A DNA stretch of 64,000 nt from Benincasa hispida (taxonomy: Eukaryota; Streptophyta; Magnoliopsida; Cucurbitales; Cucurbitaceae), in NCBI RefSeq assembly GCF_009727055.1, contig NC_052350.1, forward strand, positions 29,368,000-29,431,999, read 5' to 3'. Each line of letters begins with the position of its first letter. Position 1 is the stretch's first letter. The notes beneath the pieces were generated by a model. It was not told the DNA's origin. It was given only the letters and a program-made list of their open reading frames with translations, and ran no database searches. Below, in pieces: positions 1 through 11,722 of this stretch. A program made the translations under genes and the position numbers.

Positions 1-639
1 AAAATATTGGAAATTCAACTTGATGGTGCCTTAAAGCAAGTTCTCACTCTTCTAATCTTTCCTTAAGGCGACTCTCCTTTTTCAAGGATGAGTCCTCTCT
101 TACCATACATTTTCACGGGGTAAGAATAACCTAGAGTAATCAAACTTCAAAGGAACTTTGATCTTGAAGTTGCTAACTGGGATTGTGAGAAATCATCCAA
201 GGGTGACTGAGTTTGTGGAAGAATCGTAAGTGTGACGTCCTATGGAAAGTTGATGCTTGAAATGGGAGACTTCTCCTCCTATTGAGAAGGGTAAAAAATC
301 ATACTCAACACTTTTACCAAGCAATTTCGGGGTTGAATAACATATTGGGATGGGAAAACAATAACCTTTGGCATCTGGGTAAAAATTAGGAAATCAGGGC
401 TTCTTGATGCGGCTGCAGTAACTTCAAAAGATGTGGACACATCAAACAAATTTCTTCAAGTCATTCAAAACTACCGATAAAAGTTTATAAAGTCAACTAA
501 AATCAATAAAAATCCACTTTTAAGACAAATAGGATGCTCATAAGATCATTTTATCAATTTAAAACTAATTATGGGGGAAAGCACATGTAAATCCCATTTT
601 TCCTAAGTAAAAATATGGAAACATTTGCCTATAAAACAC
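1..639. other. No gene recognised
   Basis: I see no open frame of interest, no LTR end and no RNA gene here. The stretch lies 3' (on the minus strand) of the copia gag/protease remnant and could be its eroded pol or unrelated sequence. No pol motif could be read. Confidence 0.5.
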
Positions 640-1645
640 GCATTTCATGACATGTATTAAGCTCATTATATGTAATGAACAATAACGTGTCCTTACAAAT
701 GTGTCTAGCAGCACCAATATCCATCCACCAACCTTTGGTGTCTAAAGCCATATTTACCACAAAAATGACAGTAATTGAATCATCATTTTCCAGGATGTTG
801 GCCTGACTGTTGGATCATTATCCTTTCTTGTGATTGCACATTGTAGCAGTATGATCATTCTTACCACAAACCCAACAATTTCTTCAAATACACTTGTTAG
901 CATCAGTTATTGACACATGATTCACATTTTTCTTTTTGAAATATTTCTTGGGTTTATTCCTAGAAGCTTCAACAATATAAACCTTGACTTAAACTTCTAG
1001 CAGAGTTTTATCTCTTTTTCTGTTATTCTCTTTTATATAGAGTTTTACTACAAGATTCTCCATAAATAACTCTTTACTTGTGTTTAAGATAGCATTTGAA
1101 GTCTTTCTCAATCAAAGAAGGAGGAAACTTCTCAATCACAACAACCTAGAATGTCTTATTGATGTCAAATCATTCACTTTGCAAATCACTAGTGATAATT
1201 TGCAGTTTTTCCATTTGAATGACTACCAACTTTGTATCAATCATCTTGTAATCTAAGAATTTTTCCACAAGGAACCTTTTAGTACCAGAATCTTCCAACT
1301 TATACTTCTTGTTTAATGCCTCCCACAAAAGTTTGATATATTGTAGGTATTGCAATAAACAATATATAAAGAGTTCTCAAAACTATTAAGTATGTAATGA
1401 CAACGTAGGAAGTCTAAATGTATTGATGCTTCCATTACAGCTTCAGTTTCGAGAGTTACAGATTTTGATATGGGTAAGTAGACATTCTTCCTTCAAAATA
1501 TGAGCAAGATTCAATGTGGTAAAGTAAAAGATCATCTTTTGAAGTCTTCTCCTTTGAACTTCTCTGCTTTTTAAGCATGAGGTTTGACAATTGTCGATCC
1601 CATCATGACAGAAGTAACAACATCAGTGGATGAGTTGCCAGCCAT
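640..1645 (-). pseudogene. Ty1/copia gag-protease remnant
   Basis: This is the 5' part of a copia polyprotein on the minus strand. A start codon at 1645 gives MAGNSS, a usual start for UBN2-type copia gag, preceded closely by GGTATCTGAACTG, which may be a worn initiator-tRNA-Met primer site. A 61-residue open piece (1355-1170) carries the gag segment LWEALNKKYKLEDSGTKRF. Further on, a CCHC zinc knuckle (CWVCGKNDHTATMC, complement of 836-877) and a protease-like motif (WWMDIGAARHIC, complement of about 682-735) can be read. In copia proteases the triad is usually D-[ST]-G; here it is D-I-G, so activity is unlikely. Stops and frameshifts separate the pieces. No reverse transcriptase follows to the left, so the element is truncated. 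Confidence 0.8.
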
Positions 1646-2639
1646 CAGTTCAGATACCAAGGAGTTGTTTGGGGTGCTGAGTTGAGATATGATGTCTGGA
1701 CTTCATATGTATGTGGAGTTTATATGTTTATGGAGTTTATATGTTTGCGTTTGGAGTGCAGAGTTGTTGTCTAAGTTTATATGTTTGTGTTTGGACTACG
1801 AAATTGAGTTCATATATCTAAGGTATTTGGTGCAGTTTTTTGAACTCTTCATAATCTGCTTTTATGATTACTATTTTTGTTTTGAAAATTTTTTATTCAA
1901 TAATCATACCTATATTTGTTTAAATAAAATATGGATTGAATTTTTTATTTTATTTTTGAATTTTTTATTTTATTATTATTATTTTTTAGTAATGAACAAC
2001 AATTAACCAACTATATTTATTACAGGAATATGTTAAACAAATTGGGAAACCAAAGAGAAATCTAAACTTTTGATTCCTAATTTTCTCCATAAATTTCAAC
2101 ATCATCAACATCATCATCATCTTCTTCTTTTTCTTCCTTTTCTTATTGTTGCTCTTTATTTTTCCTTTGTCATGAAATTCTTTTGAGTTGAGTCTCCCTC
2201 ATCATCTTAGCAGCCAATGGAATGTCATCATGTTTATTCAATAATTCCACTTTTAATTCCTCCCAATTTGAAGTATTATCAGAGAACAAATCTCCATTTT
2301 ATCTTTTTTTAATTATATATATATATATTTTTTTTTTTTTAATTTTTTGTTCCACCATTTAACTACATACATACTTTTCCAAATTCTTAACAAGTATTTG
2401 ATATATGAATTCAATTAAATAAAAATATATTTTACAATTTTCTACATATAAATATTGCACATAAAGTAGACAAAATACTATTATTTATATAATCAACAAC
2501 CCACATACTTTAACAATCATGAAATGTATGATTTAAACATGCACAAAAAATAGGATTGTCATTAGGGTTTATTTACATGCTAAAAAATAGTAAAGTCTAT
2601 ATATGTATATAGATACATATATAGTCATGGTCAACAACT
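1646..2639. other. Intergenic, low-complexity
   Basis: No coding signal. It holds a short repeated phrase (TGGAGTTTATATGTTT) near 1710-1790, a CAT/CTT trinucleotide tract at about 2100-2150 and TA and poly-T runs near 2315-2345. The first bases right of 1660 may be eroded LTR of the neighbouring copia remnant, but no TG...CA boundary is clear. Confidence 0.5.
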
Positions 2640-3254
2640 AACCAATCTGAAGTCGAAGGTGGTTTTTGGAACCCAAGTTGGTCACATGAATGTATAAGTT
2701 GGAGGTGGTTCTCGAAGTTGATTATTGAAGGTGATTTTCACCAAAGTTCATAGTCGGAGGTGGTTACCGAAGCTGAAGTTGTGGCACGAATGTATAAGTC
2801 GAAGGTGGTTGCCGGAGCTGAAGTTGTGGCACAAATGTATAAGTCAGAGGTGGTTCTTGAAGTTGATTATCAAAGATGATTTCGTCGAAGTTTGAGTCAG
2901 AGGTGGCTGCTGGAGCCTCAAGTTTGTTACACGAAGGTGATATTGGAGTTGATTGCTAGAGTTTGTCGTCAAAAGTAGTTGCCAGAGCCTGGAGTTAGTC
3001 ATTAGAGTTGGTTGCAAAGGTGGTCATCAGAATTGGTCATTGAAGTTTGTTGTCAAAGGTGATTGCCAGAGCCTAGAATTGGTTATTGAAGTTGGTTGCA
3101 GGAAGGTCATCACTAGAGTAAGTCATTGAAGGGGGTTGTTGGAGCTCGAAATTGGTCGCGCGAAGGTGATCACCAGAGTTGTCATCAAAGATGGTTACTG
3201 AAGCCCGGAAGTAAACATTGAAGTTAGTCACACGAAGGTGGTCGATGGAGGTGG
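2640..3254. repeat. GTTGGTCGTCGGAG-type minisatellite, left half
   Basis: A degenerate short-period array built from variants of GGTTGTCGGAGTTGG and GAAGTTGGTCACACGAAGGTGG. The copies are imperfect, so the period is blurred. The same array resumes at 7262 after the solo LTR A1. A reverse-complement relative lies at 42795-43020. Frames through it look Val/Gly/Trp-rich, but that is a product of the repeat. Confidence 0.7.
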
Positions 3255-4481
3255 TGAAGGAACTCGTATTGAAGGAGATCCTTGAGTGGAAGCGGATTGC
3301 CCAAATTTCATTTTTATTGAAAACTAAATTTATAGTAAACATACAAGATATGCATTCAATATAAATTACAACATGCTTAAACAAGAAAATATTTCAAGAT
3401 ACATTACCCTTGAACACCTTTTTCTCTTCACGTAATTCCCTAGAACAATTACGAGCCTCGAACAGAAACTGCAACTCTTGAAGACCTTCTCGAACCTAAC
3501 AGATTGGACACTACCACAAGGTGCCTTTGGTATTCTCAGGGTGAGAACCCAGGAGTGGTAGGCTCTGACTATTTTGGTTAGGAGGGATTGTTTGAGTTTT
3601 GGAGTAAGAAGATTGAAGAACACACAGGACACTTCTTGGATACTCTCTCAATCGTTCAATAATACCATGTACAATCGTGCATTGTGTAAAGGAAAAGAGA
3701 AAACAATTTTCTTTTATTCTTTTTGCCACAAAATTGAATAACCACCCACTAAGACGGTTAGAGAGAAAATATGATAGTTATTATTCAAAATAATATAAAT
3801 AAATATGATAACTAACTTATCATATTATATTTATATTAAACTATGTGTTGTATCAAATATAACACATAACCTATAGTTTAATATTGTATCATATTCAATA
3901 TAAACTATAGTTTATTTTCTCCATTTTATGGCATGTTTATATTAAATTTAACAACTATGAATCACATTCATAGAAAATATATTTTCATCTCATTCAAATA
4001 TTTATATTTCCTCTAATTAAACTATAATATATCATATATATTATAACAATTATATCATATATAATTGAATCGATTTAATTATATTATATATAATTAAATC
4101 CCTCTTATTAATTTGAATAATTCAAATTAATCCAAAAACTGATTCTCAACTAAATCCTTTTAAGTTACCAAGGGAACCTTATGGACCTATAGCTTGAAGC
4201 TCCAACGATACATGAATAATTAATTAAACTCTTTAATTACAGTATCCACCATCCATTAACTATCGACATTCCACTAAAGAAGGATAACTGTACTCTTTGC
4301 ACTACAGATATATTTCTGTGTCCATTGGATACAACCAATCAACAGTACGATGACCTTTTATAAATCGCTCTTAAGTACAACTAGGCCAAATTATCGTTTT
4401 TACGCTATAATTACATCTAACTCCTTAAGTACAACTAATTCCTCTAATGAACAATACATCATAGTCCCACTAAGACTAAAC

Positions 4482-4502
4482 CCCTCTCGGGCCAGGAGAG
4501 GG
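4482..4502. promoter_or_regulatory. Conserved LTR hairpin (A1 copy)
   Basis: CCCTCTC and GAGAGGG pair around a 7-base loop. An equivalent stem with changed bases sits at the same place in the other LTR copies (6271, 8776, 22282, 26857, 58571, 62313). Role unknown; it may be a structure in the LTR transcript. Confidence 0.45.
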
Positions 4503-4989
4503 TGTGACGCCACATTGCTTAAGACCTAGAATCAACCTTTAAGGGAGAAATTTATCTACTTACCCTTGGTTTGGAGAATGAGTGAATTCCATCTCCTGTA
4601 ACTATGTTCCCAGCTCCCCAATCAGACGAATCCCCAAAATGGTAAACTTGTTGAGTCGACGATCTGACCACTCTCACCCATACAAATCAAAGTACTGCCC
4701 TCATAGGCAGGACTTCACAACTCACTCAGGATTAAGGTCATATTACCTATGGTCATCCTGGTGAAATGAAAGTCTCTATTATGAACGGTGTTATATAATG
4801 AGACTAAACATTTCATGGTCTGGTCTTATACAAACTCCCTTGTTTAGAATATCTTCGCTTGCATGTTTAATACATGAATGATCAGGATCAGATAATTTGT
4901 AGCACTTTACAATAATTGTAATACCTACAAAGCAGGACATACTCGCAGTGTCACTAGGATAAGGTACCCAGCCTTATCTATATACTATA

Positions 4990-7018
4990 TGAAGGAACTC
5001 TTATCAAAGAGTACCTATGAGCAGAAGCAAGATCGTTCCAAATTTGTTGTGATAGAAATACAAGCATTCACAAACATACATACAAGTTATGTATTCCAAC
5101 ATTATGACATGCTTTCAAAACTTCAAATAAATACAAAGGAACGAGAGACTTGCCTTTGAAGAACTCTTCTTCTGTTTATCTCTCGCTCTTACTTGGATCA
5201 ACACCTCTCGATGTCATTGCAACGCCAAGCCAATCATCTACCCAAATCTCTCGCTGTCGCTCAGCAAACGAACAGTCTTCTACACGAACAAGCAACAACT
5301 TGGACACCACCACTTAGTGACCTTGGTTTTCTCGAAGTGAGAATCCAGGAGGTATGAGCTCTGTTGGATTGGGTAGATGGTAGGAAGAAAGAACGATCGT
5401 CTTCAATGACCAAGCAAGTGGGATAGCTTAGAGTCTCGTCTATCGTATAGACTGGTGCTTGATCGTTTGTGCGTGTACACGATCGTTTAATAAAACAGTT
5501 TGAGCTATCATATAGGTTCTCGTGAGCTAAACGACATGTAGTGTACAATTTTGAAGCGATTATGCGATTATTTTTCATTTTATCCTTCAGTTACGAAAAC
5601 TGAATGCAACCTTCCACTTTCACGTATAGTTATGGAGAAAACCACTAACAATTATCTTATAATTGTTTGATTATAAATAAATATAATAACTAATTTATCA
5701 TATTATATTTATAACCTATAATTTTAATATCACATCATATGCAACATTTAAACCATAGTCCTTTTCTCCTTTACTTGATATAAATAATATTTACATCATT
5801 TTCCTCCAATTAATATATCTCATACATCATGTCAACTATATCATATATAATCGAACCAGTTTAATGAAATCATATATAATCAAACTCCCTCTTGTCAATT
5901 TGAACACTTCAAACTGACCCAAAAACTGATTCTCAACTTGAATCCATTGAGCTACCAAAGCGACTTTATGGACCTGTAACTTGAAGCTCTGATGGTACGT
6001 GAATAGCTGACTAAACTCTTTAGCCACGAGATCCATCATCCGTTAACTATCGGGCATTCCACTAAAGACTGACAATTGCACTCTTCTCACCACATATATA
6101 TTTCTGTGTCCATTGGATATAACCAGTCAACAGAACGAACGATAACCCTTCACAGATGCTCGTAAGTATAGTTAGGCCAATTTATCGTTTTGCCCCTGTA
6201 GTTACATCTAACTCTTTAAGCACCATCGATCCCTCTAATGAACAATACATCATAGTCGTACTATGAGTGGACACCTCTCGGACATTGAGAAGGTGTGTGG
6301 GACCACATTGTTCAAGCCCCAGAATCAACCTTTAAGGGAGCAATCTATCTATTTACCTCTACTTCGGGGAAGGAGTGAATTCTATCTTGTTTAGCTAAGT
6401 TCCCAGCTCCTCAATCAGACAAATCCCTAAAGTGGTAGGTTTGAGTCGGCAATTTGGCCACTCGCACCCATGCAAATCAAAGGATCGGCCTCAAAGGCAG
6501 GAGTTCCTAACTCACTCAGGATTGAGATCATGTTACCTATAGTCATCCTAGTGAAATGAAATATATGTCATAAACGGCATTATATAACAAGACTATACAT
6601 TTCGTGGTCCAGTCTTATACAAACTCCTTTATATAGGACGCCCCCTCTTGCATGTCTCCACATGAATGATCAGGATCAGACCATCTGTAGCACGTCACAA
6701 TACTTGTAACAATCTACAAAGCGGGTCGCATCCGTAGTGTCACCAGGATAAGGTTTCCCTCCTATATCCATATACTACAAACCATTTTGGTTATCACTTA
6801 AGGCATGATCCACCTGTATGTCTCCACATACATGCTTAAGTTACAACGACAACCAGGGATCTTAGCTTATTGGTTTGTGGTAAAGAAAATAAAATATCCC
6901 ATGTTTCATAGACAACAGTGAAGAAAATATCTCATATTATTACATCACAAGCGTTTGTCCAATACAGGTGTTTATAAACTACAAGACCCAACGAGAGTTT
7001 AGGGCATCATCCCCAACA
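4990..7018 (-). mobile_element. Solo LTR A2 nested in A1
   Basis: A second LTR of the same family and orientation, 2029 bp, lying inside A1. The minus strand starts TGTTGGGGATGATGCCC at 7018; the 3' end is TGAAGGAACTC at 4990. The flanks are CTATA (4985-4989) and TTATA (7019-7023), a target-site duplication with one mismatch. A1 sequence continues on both sides (CTATA then GACCATTTAGGTTATC), which shows insertion into A1 rather than tandem duplication. It carries a CGATCG-rich stretch (5390-5510) and the hairpin at 6271-6296. Frames of 60-105 residues in it match no protein. Confidence 0.88.
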
Positions 7019-7261
7019 TTATAGACCATTTAGGTTATCACTTAAATATGATTTACATATATGTCTCCACGTACATGTTTAAGTTACAACGATAACCTTG
7101 GATGTTAGTTTATTGGTTTATGGTTAATGTAACTAAAATATCACATATTTTATAGACAAACTGAATAAAAATATCATATATTATTAATCACATAAAAAGT
7201 TTTTTCATACAATGTTTACAAACTATAGGACCCTACGAGATTCAGGACATCAACCCCAACA

Positions 7262-7535
7262 GGTGGTTGCCAAGTTTTTCAGCTCAAGTGGTTGTCGAAC
7301 CCCAGAATCAGTTGTCAGAGTTGGTTGTGCAAAGGTAGACACCGGAGTTGTCATCAGAGGTGATGTCGGAGGCCGAAATTGGTCATCAAAGTTGATCCTG
7401 CTAAGGTGGTCGTCAGAATTGGTCGTCAGAGTTGTCGGAGCCCAGAGTTGGTCATCAGAGTTCGCTGTGTGAAAGTGGTCGTCGGAGTTGATTCTCGGAG
7501 TGTGGCAGCAGTAGTCATTGACATTGGTCAATGAA
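7262..7535. repeat. GTTGGTCGTCGGAG-type minisatellite, right half
   Basis: Continuation of the array at 2640-3254, cut by solo LTR A1. Units such as GTTGTCGGAGCCCAGAGTTGG and GGTGGTCGTCAGAATTGG alternate. Two overlapping open frames (86 and 93 residues) on opposite strands are consequences of the repeat. Confidence 0.65.
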
Positions 7536-7607
7536 TGAAGCCGTTGAAAACATTGAAAGGAGGGTGAGTTGGGATGAGTTTGTAAAATATATCAACTTAG
7601 CTCCACT

Positions 7608-9417
7608 TGAAGGAATTGAATGCTAGGGAAAAAGTGTGATCACATTCTTTGATTTCTTGAAAGAATTAAAAATACAAAAACTAGAAGAAATGGTTAAGCA
7701 ACATACCTTTACCGATCCACAACTACAGCAAAATCTTCTCCTCGAATTAGTAGTCTTCTCCTTAAAGTCTTCTTCTTTCCTTGATATCTTCCTTATTATA
7801 ACTCTGGCAAAGATCTGATTTGTGAGAACCACACTTGAAAGATGGAAGAGAATAGGAAAGGAGAATTTTTAGATAAATCTTCTCTAAAAATTTGGAATAA
7901 TTTTATTGGAGAGAAATCTCTGCATAATGGCTATGGAGATTATGATGTAGTGTGTTACTATTTTTCACAAGAGATCCCTAGGGCCCTATTTATAGAACTC
8001 TATAGGGTTACTCTTAATTCCATTGAGATAACCCCTATGCAAAGATTTTAAATTAAATATTTAATAATATCCAATATTAATTTACCCAATTAATATCATA
8101 TATTAAAAATTTCTAAATATTTAAATCATATTTCAATATTTATTCTCTCAATTATCTCTTTAATTTGAATCTGATCCAAATTAAATAATTATTTGAATCA
8201 TATTCAATTAAATTTATTCACCCATTATCTATTTAATTTGAATCTTATGAAAATTAAATAATTTATTTATTTGAATATCATGCAAATAAATTAAATCTCC
8301 ATATTGTAAATTTATAATTTGATTCTCATTCAAATAAAACTTTATAATAAAACATGTATTTAATTGTATCCAATACAATTAATATTTTCCCTAAAAAATT
8401 TGAACACTACATTTTTTTTCTTTCAATCATATTTGATCTCTGTTGGTCCATGATGAGCTAGCAAGGGGACATTATAGACGTACAAATTATAAACTCCAAT
8501 GATAGAAGGTTAATTAATTAAAATCCTTAATTAAATTAATCTCCATTCATTAACTACAGAGAAAACTACTATAGACCCATAGTTGAACTCTTATGTACTG
8601 TAGGACAAGTTGTGTCCATGGATATAATCAATATAAGCAAGTCGATCCTTCACGAGTTGTTCATAATTACAACTAAGTCAAATGTCTAAAGCCTTATAAT
8701 TACCTATTTTCCTCAAGCACTACTGATTTCTCTAATAAATAATTTTTTTATGATCTAACCATAAACTAAGTCTCTCTCTCAAGCCAGTGAGAGGGTGGAG
8801 CCCCTTGTTCAAAAGTTGGAACCAACTCTTAAAGGAAATTACTCATCCACTTACCCTATACGGGAAGAAGTGAATTCCACCTTGTGAAGTTATGTTCCCA
8901 GTTCTCTATTTAGTCAAGTCCCCAAAATGTTAGACTTATTGAGTCAGCAACTTGAATCACTCTCACTCATACAAATCAAAGAACGAGACCTCGCAAACAA
9001 GAGTTCATAATTCACTCAGGATTAAGATCGAGTTGCACATGATCATTCTATGAAATATTAATCTCATTAAATAATATATTTACGAAGAGAGATTAATTAT
9101 TTCATAGTCTGGTCTTATACAAACTTTTAAGATATCCACACTCACATGTCTCCACATGAATGGTTTGGATAAAACCATTTGTAACTATTATAAAGTCGGT
9201 CATATTCATAGTATCACTAGGATAAGACACCCATCTTATCCATATACTATAGACCTTTAGATTATTTCTTGAACATGATCCACCATATGTCAACTACATA
9301 CTGTTTAAGAATATATATAATAACCTTGGATTTTTACTGTTAATGAAATTTAATAATGCATACTTAATAATTAAATTAACTAATTAATTACAAGGTTTTA
9401 GGACAAAAATCCCAACA
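7608..9417 (-). mobile_element. Solo LTR C
   Basis: LTR of about 1.81 kb in minus orientation. It starts TGTTGGGATTTTTGTCC (minus strand, 9417) and ends with plus-strand TGAAGGAATTG at 7608, the same style of end as family A. The flanks CCACT (7603-7607) and CCACC (9418-9422) agree at four of five bases and may be a worn target-site duplication. A TATA box (TCTATAAATAGGG on the minus strand, near 7990) suits an LTR promoter. It shares internal blocks with families A and B, including GAATTCACTTC near 8870 and the CTCTC/GAGAG hairpin at 8776-8793, but its ends differ. No internal domain flanks it. Confidence 0.75.
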
Positions 9418-9516
9418 CCACCAATATTTAAAGTTGATGAGCCACACATTGAGTTGGTATATTTTACCAACTCAACTCATGTTGGTAAACCAAACACCCC
9501 CTAAATGTCTTCCAAT
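9418..9516. repeat. Palindromic flank, possible MITE end
   Basis: GAGTTGGTATATTTTACCAACTC forms an inverted repeat at about 9449-9475, followed by ACCAAACACCCCC, an end type seen in plant hAT-like MITEs. Only one end is evident. LTR C seems to have landed in or beside it. Confidence 0.35.
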
Positions 9517-10268
9517 TGTTGGGGGAAACAATTTAATACACAACAAACTGATTATACTTCAACTAGTTACAATAATTACAGTACACGCATTGAATACAAT
9601 AATAATGTTCAAACTCAAAAGTAACCAAGATGGTATAACAAGGCTTAGAAATTGAAATAATTAAAACCTCAAGAATTTGTAGAATCATTGATGATAGTCG
9701 AGACACACTTCTGATAAGCTTTGTCCTAAAGAAAATTATTCGTTTTGCACGGGCTGCAAGCATACTAGAACGATCATCTTAACAGGATACAACGACTGAT
9801 TTTGGTAGAACTCCAACTTCGAATTGCTCAGATTTGGTAGAACTTTTAGATACTTGCTCTCAACTCAATGCAAGATCAAAAAGAAAGAAAGAAAGGAGAG
9901 AAGAATTCTTCAAATTGGAATGAGATGCTACAAATGAAGAAACAAATTGCTATTTATAGATTAGCAACTTAGCAACTCTCCAAAATATAATATAAAATAC
10001 AAAGATACAAAATTGAAACATCTGTGAAATTTATCTCATTTGAGTTGTTACTTGATCAAACTCAACCATAACTCATTCAAATTGAAAAAACTACAAATCT
10101 AACTTTCATATATGTTAAATTTGTACATGAAATATCATCTAATTTGATGATTTCAAACTAATTTGAAGTTTCTAACCATGAATTTAATCTACGCAATTAA
10201 ATCCACTTTTTTATGTTTCAATATTCAAGAATGTTTCACTTTTTTCACTACAATATAAATATCCAACA
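9517..10268 (-). mobile_element. Solo LTR D1
   Basis: A 752-bp LTR in minus orientation, homologous along its length to 52298-53107. It starts TGTTGGATATTTATATTG (minus strand, 10268) and ends CCCCAACA (plus TGTTGGGG at 9517). Shared landmarks are a TATAAATAGCAA box, GAGTTGAGAGCAAGTATCTAA, a GCCCGTGCA segment and CTTATCAGAAGTGTGTC. No gag-pol adjoins it and no clear target-site duplication is visible, so a truncated element is also possible. Confidence 0.75.
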
Positions 10269-10830
10269 AAAATATGAACTCAGTTAACAAATTTGTATTT
10301 GAATATGAATCTCTAGAAAGAACTAGAGGGTAAAAGAAAAAAAATGCAACTTTTGAATTAAATATATGAATATGAATCTTTAATTATGAATTTCGACATG
10401 AACATTGATCTATAGAGAGCTAAAATAACAAACAAAATAATAGAAGCTAAATTTTTAAATATGGATATAGATATAAATATTAATATGAATATAGTATAGA
10501 TCTCTAATTATAAAAGTATATATGAATATGGATCTCCAAAATGAAATGACACATAAAAGAAAAAATGTTAATATTTTAATTATAGATATGGAAACATATA
10601 TCGATGACCAAGAAGAAACGACAGATAAAAGAAAGTAAAATTTCAATATTGTAATTATGAATATCCAATGAATACGGGTACGAGCCTTTAAAAAGAAAGG
10701 GTAAATGATGAAAAGTAAATAAAAAAGATGGTGTGAGTCCCACAAAATGGGAATAGATTGAGAATCCTTTGGTATGAGATTACATGATATGATTACAACA
10801 TTGACAATCGAGTAATGAAGTGGATCCCAC
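10269..10830. repeat. Degenerate GAATATGAATCTC repeats
   Basis: AT-rich sequence in which GAATATGGATCTCYARA and ACATAAAAGAAAAAATG-like phrases recur at loose spacing of about 100-150 bp. A 125-residue frame on the minus strand (10832-10455) is Ile/Phe/Tyr-rich and is explained by base composition. Confidence 0.4.
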
Positions 10831-11722
10831 ATTTTCTAATTTTCATTTATCTATTACGATTAGAGGTGCGTAACACATGGTTTGTTTAGAAGGGTTGGAC
10901 TAAATAGTGGAGAAATTCGACGACAGAGATTGAACCACGTGGAAGGTGTTGAGACGTCGAGAGATAAAAGTGACATCTTGAGTGAAGTAAGAGCACGAAT
11001 GATTTGAGGAAAACAATTAGAAACAAGAGGTGGCAGTGTTAGTGTTTGCCCTTTTTTTCAAATAAATAAATAAATAAAAATTGGCTCAAAATCAATCACT
11101 TTGGTTTTATTTAGTTTGGTAGAGACATGAATGACAATTGAAGTCAAAATTGTAGAATGTGGTCCACACTTAGTCATTCCCTATCCCATAGCTAAATAAA
11201 TAATATATATATATATATAATTTTATTTATATACTAAATAAATAAATAATAACTCAACTTAGTTTTTATAATTCTAAATCTTTAATAGTAGTAAAATAAT
11301 TTATTTTGAACTAGACACCCATGTTTTTATTAGAAAAAATTTCAAAATATAATTGATCCCAAATTTATCCTTTTTTTTCTAATTCTCATATGTTTTTTTC
11401 TCTGGTTACTCTCTTACATTTTTCTTTAAAATTTGTGTATCAATCTACTCTTCAAAATTTCTCTTTCTCTAACTTTATTTCTTAAAATGTTTTCTCTTCT
11501 TATTAAATATTTTTATTTGTCTAATACATTAATTTCTGTGTCATTTTCTTATTAATTTTTTTTTGTACATTTTCAAGATATAATCAAAATTACACCTAGT
11601 TTACTATATAAATCCATTATAACAACCCTTCCAATTTAATTTCAGTTCCAAAATATATATAAGAAGATCAATATAAAATTCAATAAATAGGAACAACATG
11701 GTAAATAAATTTCTGCCACAAG
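10831..11722. other. No gene recognised
   Basis: AT-rich intergenic sequence with a TA run at about 11203-11219 and AAAT runs. It probably includes eroded 3' LTR of the copia element to the right, but no LTR end was found. Confidence 0.45.

Larger units (their letters stand above)
3255..7261 (-). mobile_element. Solo LTR A1 (split by nested LTR A2)
   Basis: A long LTR in minus orientation. Its 5' end is at 7261 (reads TGTTGGGGTTGATGTCC on the minus strand) and its 3' end at 3255 (plus strand TGAAGGAACTCG). The element proper is 3255-4989 plus about 7024-7261, roughly 1.97 kb. Perfect 5-bp target-site duplications GGTGG lie at 3250-3254 and 7262-7266, inside the minisatellite, so both ends are well set. 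There is no internal gag-pol and no second LTR, as expected for a solo LTR left by unequal recombination. The A family recurs at 4990, 57889 and 61011. Confidence 0.88.

Noticed and set aside
2640..3384. Possible Val/Gly-rich protein on either strand
   Set aside because: Both strands are open only because of the short repeat; no start, domain or codon signal supports a gene.
5261..5578. 105-residue frame in the LTR A2 leader region
   Set aside because: Not kept open in A1, A3 or A4 at the matching place, so it is not a conserved LTR gene.
4990..7261. A1 and A2 as a tandem LTR pair of one retrotransposon
   Set aside because: A2 lies inside A1, with A1 sequence continuing on both sides and separate target-site duplications; there is no internal domain between LTRs.
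10455..10832. 125-residue minus-strand frame
   Set aside because: Ile/Phe/Tyr-rich product of AT-rich degenerate repeats; no motif, no homologue in the window.
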